Shown here piece by piece: positions 46,702 through 57,638 of a stretch of 64,000 nt of DNA (positions within the stretch are counted from its first letter, which is position 1; every line of letters begins with the position of its first letter). This DNA comes from Mucidula mucida (Eukaryota > Basidiomycota > Agaricomycetes > Agaricales > Physalacriaceae). The translations under genes were made by a program, and so were the position numbers. Below the pieces are notes generated by a model. It saw only the letters and a program-made list of their open reading frames with translations. It ran no database searches and was not told where the DNA came from. The stretch lies in the NCBI GenBank assembly GCA_015501055.1, contig JADNYV010000115.1, positions 50,881 through 114,880 on the forward strand, in the 5' to 3' direction.

Positions 46702-47090
46702 CTAATAGGACTGTTCAATTCTTACCGATCAAAAATGCCAAATAAATAGAAAAAGGCTTCAAAATTCGATTCCACCTCCATTCAGCTCTTGTGTAGGGCG
46801 TGGATTTTTCTCTGAGTCTTTCGATACATATTCTACAAAAGAATTGACTGGGTACAATTTTTTCCTGCATCTGAAAAGTCCGGGCAGAATACACTTTCTC
46901 CAGCTCTCTGGTGCTCGAGGGGATAGATTCACGCCTACATAAAGCCTTTGCAGTCCGTTGTAGACATTGTAGACACCTCAAAAAAAATGGGTACCCTCGA
47001 CGGATGAGGGACAGAGGCAGAATTGAATTTTGAAGCCTTTTTCTATTTATTTGGCATTTTTGATCGGTAAGAATTGAACAGCCCTATTAG
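46702..47090. mobile_element. Tc1/mariner-type MITE, 389 bp
   Basis: The element has long terminal inverted repeats of about 65 bp: 46702-46766 begins CTAATAGGACTGTTCAATTC and 47025-47090 ends with the complement (GAATTGAACAGCCCTATTAG). They differ at about one position over the visible stretch. Both ends are flanked by TA, the target duplication used by Tc1/mariner elements. The about 260-bp interior has no transposase. The nearly identical inverted repeats suggest a recent insertion. Confidence 0.85.
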
Positions 47091-47335
47091 TAATCGTCGC
47101 GTGAAGCAAAAAAAAACGAAAAGAGCGGCTTGCCAAAAACCATCATCATATTCTTTAATCTTAGGCTTTTACGTCGGCGTCAAGAACGCTATCTACGAAC
47201 GTTGCGCTTGCGGTACAGTCTAACTATACTCATTGTTGACAACAAATCCATAGTCCCAAGTAAACAGTGCACTGTGAGCCTTTCTTCATTTGTCGTTGTT
47301 AACCTTGAATTGAACGTATTCTTGAAGTAGGCTTC

Positions 47336-48967
47336 ATGATGAAAACCACAACAACGGACCTCGAACTATGCGTAAATTGTCGCGCGTCGATTGCGCTGAC
47401 TTCATACACGTTACCGTTCGAAGAGGACTTCGCTAGAGCGTACTGTACCCCTGCGAGCACGGATAAATCCTCCATAGAGAGCAGCTTAGGCGACCCGTCC
47501 GCCGAGTTAACGACGCTGGCAGAGGAAATACAACGTGTCGACTCATTGCTTAGTGCGCTGAAGACACACCACGCTCATCTCGAGAGATATATCCAACGCA
47601 CCACGCGTTTTATTCAATCCTCCCCCATCCGCCGACTTCCTACCGAAGTCCTTGGTATCGTCTTTGCCTCAGCGTGTACTTCTTTCCAAGAGGCTGAATA
47701 CAAAACCCCGCTTTCCATCAGCCTCGTCTGCTCGAAATGGCGCGATATTGCCATTTCCACGCCTCACTTGTGGACAAACATCTATGTCGCACCTTATTCG
47801 CGCACAGCTGGTGTGCCCGTGTACCAACACTATCGTCAGCGATGCGGAGGGATCCCGATTTTCATCAGGGTGGAAGTTCCCGCCCGAGTCCACCCTCATG
47901 TGTGTGATGATGATGATGATTTTCCCTATGAACAAACCTACGAGTATCATTTTGACGTTATGGGTATCATCTATGACAGCTTCCCTCAGTGGAGGCATGC
48001 CGAGTTCTATATGAAGGGAGAAGACATCGAGCTTTTAGAAGTTCAATCTGATCGCTGGGCCCAAGACCTGGAGGAGTTGGAGGCACCCATTCTCTATTCC
48101 CTTACATTGGCATTGAAGGATGCAGACACGACTGACCTCCCCGGCATTTTCAGAGCGGCCCCTTCCCTGACCTCCGTCAACCTGCTCGATTCTTGTGGTA
48201 GCCAACCTTTCTCATGGGCAGATTGCCCACTACCTTGGAGACAATTTCGACGCGTTCGAACCAGTCAGGGGAATCCGGCAAACCTGATGGTTCTCGAAGA
48301 TAATCTCCAGCATGGCGAGGGCAGAACCCTTGTTCTCGAAGGACGGTGCAAGCGCTCAATGACAGATAGTTTCCTTTCCCTCGAGATATCGTTCACATGC
48401 CTTATCACCACCCTTATCCTTAATTCGGAGGACTGGAATGATGACGTGTTTGACTTTTTTACCGACCCCCTTGCCATTCCTGCTCTCAAAAATCTCGCAT
48501 TAATCTGTCGCAGACGGTGCTATTACAACCCACTCCTCGTGCTGCCTCAATTCCTCCAGTCTTTGGTATGCGAACTGAGCACATTCAGTCTTGTCATGCA
48601 CGGCCGGGGTCCTACATATATTCCACAACCAACGCTGGCGGACACTTTGGTTGATGCACTTCATGAGATGGGCCATCTCAAATCCCTACAGGTCATTGAA
48701 TCTGATAATGGACCGCCTCTGCTCAGCAAGAGACTGTTCGAGGAGCTGTCCACTGATGCTCTCCTCCCCGAGTTGACGTCTCTTGAATTGGTGTGGGCGG
48801 AGGATCGCCAGCCCGACAGAGAACTGCTCTCCGCGCTCTCAGCGCGCGCAGACGGTCGTCTCTCGTCTGTTGTCCTCGGTGTCCGTAATGGGGGCAACCT
48901 TGGACCGGATGTTCTGGAGTGTATGCAAGGTTTGCGACGGAATAATATTCAAGCTACGTGCTGGTAG
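47336..48967 (+). CDS. F-box-like protein, family 2, intact
   Basis: An intronless frame of 543 residues, the reference member of this family here. Probable SCF adaptor. The N-terminus has a cysteine pair (LCVNCRASIALTSY), then a predicted coiled coil around residues 40-85 (ELTTLAEEIQRVDSLLSAL). The F-box follows at about 100-145 (RRLPTEVLGIVFASACTSF, then LVCSKWRDIAISTPHLWTNI). The C-terminal 400 residues are leucine-rich (LYSLTLALKDAD, TTLILNSEDW, LKSLQVIESDNGPP, ELTSLELVWAEDRQP) and end LRRNNIQATCW. Related copies are 37669-39314, 44571-46192, 54174-55791 and 57639-58910; this is the only one with an unbroken frame. Confidence 0.87.
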   Translation: MMKTTTTDLELCVNCRASIALTSYTLPFEEDFARAYCTPASTDKSSIESSLGDPSAELTTLAEEIQRVDSLLSALKTHHAHLERYIQRTTRFIQSSPIRRLPTEVLGIVFASACTSFQEAEYKTPLSISLVCSKWRDIAISTPHLWTNIYVAPYSRTAGVPVYQHYRQRCGGIPIFIRVEVPARVHPHVCDDDDDFPYEQTYEYHFDVMGIIYDSFPQWRHAEFYMKGEDIELLEVQSDRWAQDLEELEAPILYSLTLALKDADTTDLPGIFRAAPSLTSVNLLDSCGSQPFSWADCPLPWRQFRRVRTSQGNPANLMVLEDNLQHGEGRTLVLEGRCKRSMTDSFLSLEISFTCLITTLILNSEDWNDDVFDFFTDPLAIPALKNLALICRRRCYYNPLLVLPQFLQSLVCELSTFSLVMHGRGPTYIPQPTLADTLVDALHEMGHLKSLQVIESDNGPPLLSKRLFEELSTDALLPELTSLELVWAEDRQPDRELLSALSARADGRLSSVVLGVRNGGNLGPDVLECMQGLRRNNIQATCW

Positions 48968-49204
48968 TGTTTATTTCAAATATGAAAGGGCGGTTGAAGG
49001 ATATATGATATTGATTGTAGAATATGCATGAATGTCAGGCCAAGACGCCTCGATCACTTCGTTCGTTTAACCCGTCCATGGCTGCCGATGACGGGGCACT
49101 TTACGAGACAGACTGTTCCACCCGCCACGCTACGTCCTCCCATCAATCCTTATAGAGCTTCAGAGCCGATAGTTGTCTCTCGTTGATCTTCTTACCCAGC
49201 AACG

Positions 49205-50385
49205 ATGGAACGTCTACCCATGGAACTGATTCACCACATCGTCGACCTCCTTGTTGAAGCCTCCGGCACGGGGCCTCTTTATCAGCTCAGTCTGGTCAAC
49301 AAGGTGTTTTCAGTATACGCGCGTCAATGCTTATTCCAGGACCTATCCATAAAGACCTGTCCCGAAATACACATCCCGTGGTGCATCTACCGGCATAAAT
49401 ACATCGGAGCATGCGAAACCAAGTGCATCAAAAAGCTAGCCCCGGTTTTGAAAGCGCGTGCGCCTGCTTCAATCATACCCCGCACGATACGCACCTTGAC
49501 TTTGGACGGAAGAAGAATTGATGACTACAGTTTTTCGCACCAGGCCAAAGAGAAGCATACGGGAGGCATGGATGACGAACGTGTTACTGCCCCGGTTTTG
49601 GGGTACTTCGAAGCGGTCCAGGAATTGCGGCTGTTACAGGTCCCTCTCTACCCCTTCTCATCCTGGGCGTTGTTTCGATGGCGCCCATTAACTCTTCTGT
49701 CATCGGTCCGGACTCTTGTTTTGGACAACACGAAATTTTACGGAGGACCTCCCGCGCTTCACTCCTTCATTTCCAGAATGCCGAATCTCCAGAGTCTGCA
49801 TATGAAGGGCGTCAGGTGGGCCGGGAAACAGAGTCGCTGGCCGGGGTACCCAGACGACATGCCAGGTTGGGCCGCCATTCTGGAATGTTCACCAAACGAT
49901 GCGTGGCGCCAAACAGTCAGAGAGACCATATTCCCCCAACAATGGAAGCCTATCCCCTCTTCCCCCAGTCATCTTATCCTTCACCTCAAAGATTCAGAAG
50001 ACGCACTCTCTTGGATCATGATGCCAATGCTATCGGAAACACTGAGCAAGCTTTCCTCGCTTGAAATACAACCCATGATGGTTGGGAACGATGTCGCAGA
50101 TTTCTTGCTGGAACGACTGCTGGCGAGCGTGCCCAACATTGTTGACTTGACCTTTTGCTGGCATCACACGAGGGGATCCTAAGCACCAATCTCTTCCACC
50201 CCGATCTAAGCCTGTGCACTTCGCTTCGCACTTTGCAGCTTCAATTGAGGTGTAAGCATGAGCGAACGACATGGCCCTCATGTCGGGAATGGCTTCATTC
50301 CACGGCGCGCTCGATACGTGATCTGCCAAGTCTCCAACATGTCCAGGTCACAATGGATCCGACCATTGACGATACGTTGCGTTAG
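49205..50385 (+). CDS. F-box-like/LRR protein, fourth type, with one frame change
   Basis: The start MERLPMELIHHIVDLLVEAS and YQLSLVNKVFSVYARQCLFQ form an F-box-like N-terminus. Leucine-rich stretches follow (TIRTLTLDGRRID, VRTLVLDNTKF, MPNLQSLHMKGVRW, LSSLEIQPMMV). The frame stops at 50182 (CWHHTRGS). The next frame carries on immediately with SHEGILSTNLFHPDLSLCTS, LRTLQLQLRCKH and LPSLQHVQVTMDP to 50385, so one base appears to be missing near 50170. No intron explains it. It is either a recent break or an assembly indel. No close copy is seen in the window. Confidence 0.68.
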
Positions 50386-50733
50386 GAAGCTAGCAAGGCG
50401 CCTGCTTTCGACGTCGACAAGGACTTGTGTGCAGAAATATTAAGTTCTTTGTTACTAGATAGTTATCGGTTATGGTTGTTGAGTTTGATGTACCGACATG
50501 TTGTAATAGATTTGAGGACTCGTACATCCCACCCAGTGACTGATCACTGTCAAAATATATAAGACTTCCAACTAAATGCATAACGGAACGCTACCGCTAA
50601 GCAGTTCCTCCTACTGCTGACCATTGGACTCCTAATGAAATAAAACGGGAGTGTAGCTAGTCGCCGGAGGAAATCTCCTCGCCGACGGCGTAATGGCAGC
50701 CAAGTACTGGGCGTTGAGCGAACTGCGAATTGC
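50386..50733. other. Intergenic, convergent 3' ends
   Basis: A short spacer between two genes pointing at each other. Nothing was recognised. Confidence 0.4.
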
Positions 50734-52216
50734 TCATGACGCTGAACCAGCTATGAAGCGCATACTCTGCGCAACAATATCACCAAACGACAGCGTCTCG
50801 TCTAGCGGTTCCTCCTCCGCCTCCTCAAACCCAGGCCGCGCGAGCTTCCGAACAGTGCATCCATCTTCTGCGAGAGCAACAACGCGCGCGAGTGTGAGCA
50901 TAATCTCCGGAGAATACGTTGCCGGGTTTAGTGCCAGTTCCTACAATGAAGTCCGCATTAGTCGTCAAGCAAAAGTACATCGTTAGAAATTCACACACCT
51001 TCCACGCTAACACCCCGCCGACCTGGACATCGGTGGACGCAGCCGGTGCTTTGGTATCGAACGACGCTTCGGCATCTTTCCACAGAAGCTCCTCCGGTGA
51101 AGGTGCAGGATCGCCATAATCCAAAGACACGTCCTCGTTCGCCATTTCAACATCGAGAGCAGATTCCTCGAATACCGCAGGCTCATCTTTCGCTTTCCTC
51201 ATGTTCTTTCTCGTCTTGCCCCACATACCGGCCTCGACGTCGACACTCGTCACAAACATGTTGCTCGGCAGGTTCTCTCTCTCCGATGGAGGAATGAGCC
51301 GCTGCTGATTGAAGGGAAACGATGGCGTGGGTGCGGATTTTGGAGTAGATATCGAGGACGATGGTTCGTCTGAATTGAATATGATCTTGGCAGTCGCGGG
51401 TTTCTCCAAGGATTGCTTGTACCTTTCTTCTTGTTCTTGTTCCCGAGGGAGAACATCGAAAGATTGAGGGCGCTGTCGCCATTAGCGTCACCCAGTGGTT
51501 GTAGATTTGTAGTGGAGAGGTTTTTCGGTGGGGGTGGAGGGGTCTCGAATGGTATGCCTTGTTCGTGCTGCTTCTTGACGCGACGGCGTAGGTTTCGACT
51601 ACGGGTTTGGTGCGATCCTTGACCAGGTGGGACGTGGTGTTCATTGGACGTTACTTTACTAGTCACCACGTTATAACGTCGGTATTTAACGAGATAAGAA
51701 AACACGTACGACTGTATCGGTTGTGGTGGCTTTCTACCAATAGGTTTTTTGACTGGTGGACCATCCGAGCTGCTATCAGAATCAGAGTCTGATGATTCCG
51801 AAGAAGATGCATCTGAGGACGATTCGGAGGAGGATGATGACGAGGAAGATATATGCGTATATTTCGCCTTTTTCGCGGATTTTCCGCCTGCAAAGAATGT
51901 TAACTTGCTGGCCAAGTAAATGAAAACAAGGACATGCCAGTTGGTGTTGCTTTTCTCTTCAAACCTAGCAGATTTCCCTTCTGTTGACGACGATCAAGTC
52001 GCCCTCCCGAACGATGCTGCCGGTCTCTAAGATGTCCAGGAGTTCAAAACCGTCCAATTCCAAAGTTAGATTTTCCGGCTTGGTTTTCAGGCTGATAAAA
52101 CTCGGAATGGTGTTACAGAGCGACTTTTTCAAGTTGGTTATTGATTCGTTTTCGGTACATGAGAACCAGGCTTTGGTAATTGGCAGAGGAGAATCGGCCT
52201 GTATTCGAAATCGCAT
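50734..52216 (-). CDS. Probable coilin homologue (Cajal body scaffold)
   Basis: Coilin organises Cajal bodies and snRNP maturation in the nucleus. The first exon (from 52216) reads MRFRIQADSPLPITKAWFSC and ends LELDGFELLDILETGSIVRE, then GDLIVV. The order of strands and the final (V/I)REGDxI.V match the ubiquitin-like coilin N-terminal domain. A long Ser/acidic tract (SSSSSSSSESSSDASSSESS) and KKPIGRKPP follow. An intron with donor GTACGTG then leads to PPGQGSHQTRSRNLRRRVKK, a basic stretch typical of coilins. A C-terminal part (ELALNPATYSPEIMLTLARV) ends RFIAGSAS at 50734 and could be the degenerate Tudor-like domain. The join after exon 1 is not resolved, and a one-base shift near 51425 (KNKKKG to YKQSLEKP) needs checking. 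Confidence 0.6.
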
Positions 52217-52579
52217 GGTGCTCGTGGTCGTAAGAGGTCAAGACGCGTTGTTTGTGCATGTGTCCACGATCAAGTTCTTGCTTTGTTTAAATGTTTTCAA
52301 TCTACATTCGAGTCCGACTTACTAATAAACTGGAAGCAAAAATGGTCATATAAGCCGATGTTAAAGTTCCCTCGCGTTCAGTTCTATGTCTTTCCCGGGC
52401 CTTTTCTCTGTTGCATGTCTGAATGGATTCCTTCATTTTTGAAAGATCATTTCTGCGTCAAATCCATCTCAGATTCCGATACGGACAACGATGATCATGA
52501 ACGAAGCACGCTTAACGAACGGCTGAAATCCCAGAAAAGAATGATTGTGATGTAAGAAAGAACGACATTTCGGTGTTTG
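52217..52579. other. Intergenic, nothing recognised
   Basis: Separates the coilin-like gene start from the 3' end of the next gene. Only short frames occur. Confidence 0.35.
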
Positions 52580-53270
52580 TTACAAGAACATGAAGCCAAG
52601 AACTGTAACAGTAGCACCGATGGCAAGGTTGGAAGAGGCTACGAGCATTCCAGCTGCATCAGAGGTGCTCTGAGAGCCTGAGGCAGTGGAACTGGACGTT
52701 CCGGTTTTGGCTGCACCTCCCGACGTCTGAGTAACTGAAGCTGATGAATCTCCGGTTACTGCAGCTGTTGTGCCAATGGCCACTTCAAATCCAACAGCAG
52801 TCTCAGTTGCTGTATACGTGATGCCATCTTGGATGCCCGAACAGATAGCCATGCCATCGCTCAGCGCACAGTCAAACCCGAGGGTCAAAGGCTCTGCTGC
52901 GTCCGGATCTTCGTAGGTGAAGTAGACGGAGTCTGGACCCTCTACGAGAGTTGCTGTACGTCAAGAAGCAGACGTCAATATAAGATTATAGGCAGGGAAA
53001 GAGCGGTTGCACGTACCTGTTCCTTCGAAACCTGATTCGTCATCCAAAGAGTTTGTATAAACGCCCTTCTGAACAGCGTACGTGGTTTTGTCGCCTTCTA
53101 CACCGAGAACGTCGACACTGAGCGATTGTGGATCAAAGCCGGGGAAATAGAGGGATGTCACAGCAGCAGAAACACCTGTTGTTACCATTATGAGCTTTAG
53201 TCGATGCACGCTTCAAGTACATACCCTGAACTGCAAACAGAGCACCGAAAGAAAGAGCGACGTGGACCAT
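52580..53270 (-). CDS. Secreted Ser/Thr-rich protein, probable GPI anchor
   Basis: Small cell-surface protein of unknown role. Three exons: 53221-53270 region (MVHVALSFGALFAVQG, signal peptide), then VSAAVTSLYFPGFDPQSLSV with VDVLGVEGDKTTYAVQKGVY, then ATLVEGPDSVYFTYEDPDAA to the end. Introns have clear GTATGT/GTACGTG donors. Two Cys flank LSDGMAI (FDCALSDGMAICSG). The C-terminal part is Ser/Thr-rich (TSSSTASGSQSTSDA) and ends in a hydrophobic segment (NLAIGATVTVLGFMFL), as in GPI-anchored fungal wall proteins. Two broken copies lie at 22915-23290 and 36560-37410. No enzymatic motif is visible. Confidence 0.75.
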
Positions 53271-54173
53271 CCTTTTAAGTACGATGTTTTGGTTGATGGG
53301 GAGAGAAAAGAGGTAGATACCATTATAGCGAACAAAGATGGCTTTATATACACGTATGACAGGCACATTTCCCCTGTGCGCAAGATTTGCCGGAGTGAGT
53401 CGCGTGTGCGATGGTTATCAGACAATATCAGAGGATCCAGACCAGTCAGTGACTCAGTGAGTCAGACGCCGACGGTATCGAGACAGCGGCGAATACGCGT
53501 TGAATGCGCGATTAGTAGCAAGCTGGACACGATTCGCGGAAGAGCAGACGACTCAGAGTCGTACAGGTCGGGGAGAGCCCATAGAGGAGCGAGCTTTCAA
53601 CAAGTTTGAACGAGCCCGTATTTCTGGAGATGGCACATCAGCGCTCAAGACGAGATGTCAGCTTCGTGGTCGTATTTCCAAGGGGAAGCAAGGTGAGAGT
53701 TTGGTTCAAGGTATCCGGGCCGGTCCAGCCGGAAGGTCTTCGTCAAGAACCTGGACCAGGATTGTTGTTCGCTGCGTTGTCCTCTGATTGTCCTCTGCAG
53801 TAAATCCCGGATTGGTTTGAACATCTTCCAGTTGAACGATCTTCAAAACCTGCGTTGGTAACTGTTGACCGGAGAGGAGGCATTGTCAGTGTCACGGCGT
53901 TATCGCTTACGCCTTCAAATTCTTCCATCATCCTATACGCCAGGCAAACGCGCCCGTCGTTTTCAGCAGCAAGGATTCGACTAACAGGTGCGTCAACAGT
54001 GCTGTCCATATGGATCAGTTGTGGACTCAGACTGCGTCTCTGCCAGCTTAGTCGCGCCGCGCGTGCCAGCAAGAGACTTGATTACTTTTACCAATACAGA
54101 ATAAAACTGTAAGTGTTTATTTGATTCTGCTCTCGCTCAATAAACGTGCGTGTATTCTTTAGTAAGGCTGCTC
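53271..54173. other. Intergenic, nothing recognised
   Basis: About 0.9 kb. Frames such as 53500-53787 have no recognisable content. A TATA-like TTTATATACACG lies near 53343, about 75 bp upstream of the minus-strand gene. Confidence 0.4.
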
Positions 54174-55791
54174 ATGGATGCAATCAACGTTGAACTATGC
54201 CCAAGATGTCGCGCCTCGATTGCGCTGACTTCATACACGCTGCCGTTTGAAGAGGACTTCGCCAGAGGATTTTACAACCCTTCGAGCACGGAAAAGTCCT
54301 CCATAGAGAGCAGCTTGAGCGACTCGTCCGCTGAGTTAGCGATGCTCACCGAGGAAATCCAGCGTGCCGAGGTATTCCTTCGTGCTCTGAAGATACACCA
54401 CGCCCATCTTGAGAGGTATATCCATCGCACTACGCGTTTCATTCAATTCTCCCCCATCCGCCAACTTCCTACCGAGATACTTGGTATCATCTTTGCTTCG
54501 GCGTGTTCTTCCTGTCAAGAAGACGAATACAAAACTCCGCTTTCTATAAGCCTGGTCTGTTCCAAGTGGCGTCATATTGCCATGTCTACCCCTACTCTAT
54601 GGACGAACATCTACGTGGCCCCGTACTCGAGCGCCCGTGGCCTGCCCGTCTACCAATATTTTCTTCAACGATGTGGGATGATCCCAATCTCTGTCAAGGT
54701 GGAAGTTCCTGCCATAGACCACCCTTATCAAGATGATGATGGTGTTATTCCCTTCAAAGGGACCTACGAGCATCATCTTGACGTTATGAGCGATATTTAT
54801 GCGAGCTTTGCTCAGTGGAAGCATGCCGAGTTCCATATGAAGCAAGGCAGACGTCTTACTTTTGGAAGATCTGGATGATCGCTGGCGTCCCCAGATGAAG
54901 CAATCGAATTGTCCCATTCTTGAATCCCTTACGTTGGCGATAAGTGTTTATACTGCATCGTCCCGCCTGCCTAGAGTTTTCAGAGATGCTCTACTTTTGT
55001 CTTCTGTCAACATCATCAACTGTCGCGAGAGCGAAGCTTTGTTGCAGATACCTGGTCTACCTTGGGAAAATATACGGCGCGTTCAAACCAATCAGCGGAA
55101 TACGGCGAGCTTGCGGTACATGCAATACAACAGAGACTTTCAGGCTGGAATACTCGTTCTCAATGCAACAAATCAAACATGGAACTATTATACCCATTCC
55201 CCGCGAGCATGTCCGCTGAATATTACCACCCTTATCCTTGACCGGCCCTGGGCTTATGCCCTGTGTCAATTTCTTCGCACGTGTCCATTCCCACCCTTGA
55301 AGCTCTCACAATAATCTTCCGCGATCCCGAAAACACGCACCCCCGGTTGTTTTAACCCGCTCCTCTCACTGCCTCTGTTTCTGGATCATACCCATCGCAG
55401 ACTGAATATGTTCAGTCTTATCATGTACGGCTGGTATAACGACAACGAGTGGAACCGACGCTGGCGAACAGTCTGGTTGATGCGCTTCATGAGATGGGCC
55501 ATCTCAAATCCCTACAGGTCATTGAATCTAATAATGGACCGCCTGTGCTCAGCAAGAGACTGTTCGAGGAGCTGTCCGCTGATGCTCTCCTCCCCGAGTT
55601 GACGTCTCTTGAATTGGTTTGGGCGGAGAGCCGCCAGCCCGATGAAGAATTGCTCTCCGCACTCTCGTTGCGCGCGGATGGTCGTCCTCATCCGTTGTCC
55701 TCGGTATCCGTAATGGGGCAACCTTGGACCGGAGGCTCTGGAGTGCATGCGAAGTTTGCGACAGAATAATGTTCAAGCTATGTGTTGGTAG
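54174..55791 (+). pseudogene. F-box-like protein, family 2, decayed copy
   Basis: Closest to the intact gene 47336-48967. The first 235 residues are intact: MDAINVELCPRCRASIALTS, the coiled coil, RQLPTEILGIIFASACSSC and LVCSKWRHIAMSTPTLWTNI. At about 54850 the frame shifts. Later segments are recognised in other frames (CPILESLTLAISVYTAS, LPWENIRRVQTNQRN, ITTLILDRPW). A stop follows near 55314. A further shift precedes LANSLVDALHEMGHLKSLQV and LTSLELVWAESRQPDEELLS. The expected end NVQAMCW reaches 55791 in yet another frame. The multiple breaks make it a pseudogene rather than a single assembly error. Confidence 0.82.
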
Positions 55792-55859
55792 TGGGCATTT
55801 CGAGATAGAAGGCGTGTGGAGAAAAATTGTACAGGTACCGTGCTCGCGTCTGAGAGGAC

Positions 55860-56052
55860 CAGATAGTTTTCATACTAGAGCTGTTTTGCAAACAGGAGAA
55901 CCCATTCGAATCGTTAACTCACCTGCGCACTAAGTATCCGATTTGGTCCTTCTACGCTACAGGTGATGCAGCCAACGCGACTTACCGCTGCAGTACATAC
56001 TCGTCTCTCGAAATCTGATCATTACCTTGAATCATCTGAACGTTTTTGCTCT
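55860..56052 (+). pseudogene. Relic of F-box/LRR fragment (third copy)
   Basis: Weak but collinear similarity to the second exon of 42252-42875: CTAGAGCTGTTTTGCAAACA, then ACCCAT, GTTAACTC and ATCCGATTTGGTCCTT. Most of the coding part has been lost. It marks the left edge of the second direct-duplication unit. Confidence 0.5.
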
Positions 56053-56169
56053 AAGAACAATGTCGGGATCATTGGTACCGAAGGCCTTTTGGATCTAAGC
56101 ATACACTCGGTGCAGGACTGATCGCGATAGTGATTACTACAGAGCTCATCGTAACAATCCACCACCACC

Positions 56170-57462
56170 ATGACTGATATCTTTCCGCCAGAGATATTCG
56201 ATGCGATTTTGGATTATGTACATCTCCTCGATGCAGAAGCCAAATCCACTTACTACGCCATAGACTATAGCCTACGGATAAATTCGACCAAACCAGTCAA
56301 GACCCTCCTTCCCTGCTCCTTAGTCTGCCGATCATGGGTCCCTCGCACGCGTCTGCATATCTTCAACGCTATACATCTCCCACATTACGACGGCACTATC
56401 GCTGCCACGTTCGGCGCGCTCGTCGCGCATCCCCTCTGCACGTTCCGCTCACACGTTCGGCGGCTGAGCCTCCATGAAAGATACGGCCGGAGCCCTTCCG
56501 AGGCGCTCTGGATGAACAGCGTTCTCCCGCAACTTGCGCTCCTAACAGGCGTGGAAAATGTATACATCTATCATGCGCGTTTCACCGATGTGGCCGAAGA
56601 GCAGTGGAGGGCGGGTCTGCCGCTTTTTGGACCGCATTTGAAGCACTTGGACATACAGTTTACACAATTTGACCAGATCAGCCGTATGATGGAGCTCGTC
56701 TCACGTTGCACGAATCTGGAGCATCTTGCCCTGCGGTATATTGATGAAGACTCGGATGGCGCTCCTAAAGGCAGTGATACAATCGTCCGGACACCGCCAT
56801 CACGGTTTCTGCGGTCTCTAGCTCTACAAAGCGGGATTGCCACGAGCGCCGAGTTTATGACATGGCTTTGTCCTAGTCCAGGCTCAATTAAGGTCCCCAC
56901 GGTTGAACTGAGAAGCATCAGTGTCGAAAACGCGCATCATGTTTCTCGCTTTCTGCATGACGTTGGGCCTTCAATTACTAGTCTAGCAATCGGATTCTCA
57001 GATTCATCATTTAGTTCAACGGACGGGCAAGGTGTGTGCGATATCACTGGGTCTATATATGCGCTCTGATTGCACCAAGATGCATTTTGTCGCGTCGCCG
57101 ACTTGACAACTCTCACCAACTTGGAGACTCTCCACTTTCAAGGACCCCTAACCACTTACCCGATTCACATAACACGAGGGTTATCGGCCAAGCACATCCC
57201 GCCTATCCTCGCTAAACTTGGTTCTCCTTCTCTTAAAGAGATTCGGTTTCATGTTTCGATGAAGGCGGCGGAAGATTTTGAAATAATTGATTGGGGGAGT
57301 ATTGTGCTGACGCTCAATAGCGCGCGTTATCCGACACTGGAGGTGTTGTCGTTCAGGCCCATCAAGGAGGAGGCTTTGGAAGAGACGCAGGCGTGGTTAG
57401 ACGAACATGTTAGGAGCAAGCTTCGGAGGAATGTTGAGATCCGATGTGCGACGTCGTATTGA
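56170..57462 (+). CDS. F-box-like LRR protein, family 1, third copy
   Basis: Paralogue of 15416-16708 and 43075-44371. Exons 56170-57031 and 57080-57462 with a 48-nt intron (GTGTGT...ACCAAG) give 414 residues, and the frame is intact. The F-box-like FPPEIFDAILDYVHLLDAEA and LLPCSLVCRSWVPRTRLHIF are kept. It is the most divergent of the three (for example HERYGRSPSEALWMNSVLPQ and LTTYPIHITRGLSAKHIPPI). An open frame maintained through this divergence points to a functional gene. It forms a tail-to-tail pair with the pseudogene at 57639-58910. Confidence 0.84.
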
Positions 57463-57638
57463 AAGAGGTAGTACCCATTCAGGTGCATGAATACTTCTGC
57501 CAGTATGCATATAACTTCACTGAAGACTGTACTGCAATCATTAAGAACCAGTATTTCTATATCTATGGTACGTCGTCACACTTTGGACGCGAATCAGTCC
57601 GATTAATAGTCTTACCTACGCAAAGAGGTGGGCTATTG

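Noticed and set aside
46715..46981. 88-codon minus frame as a small gene
   Set aside because: It starts and ends within the TA-flanked MITE and includes its inverted repeat.
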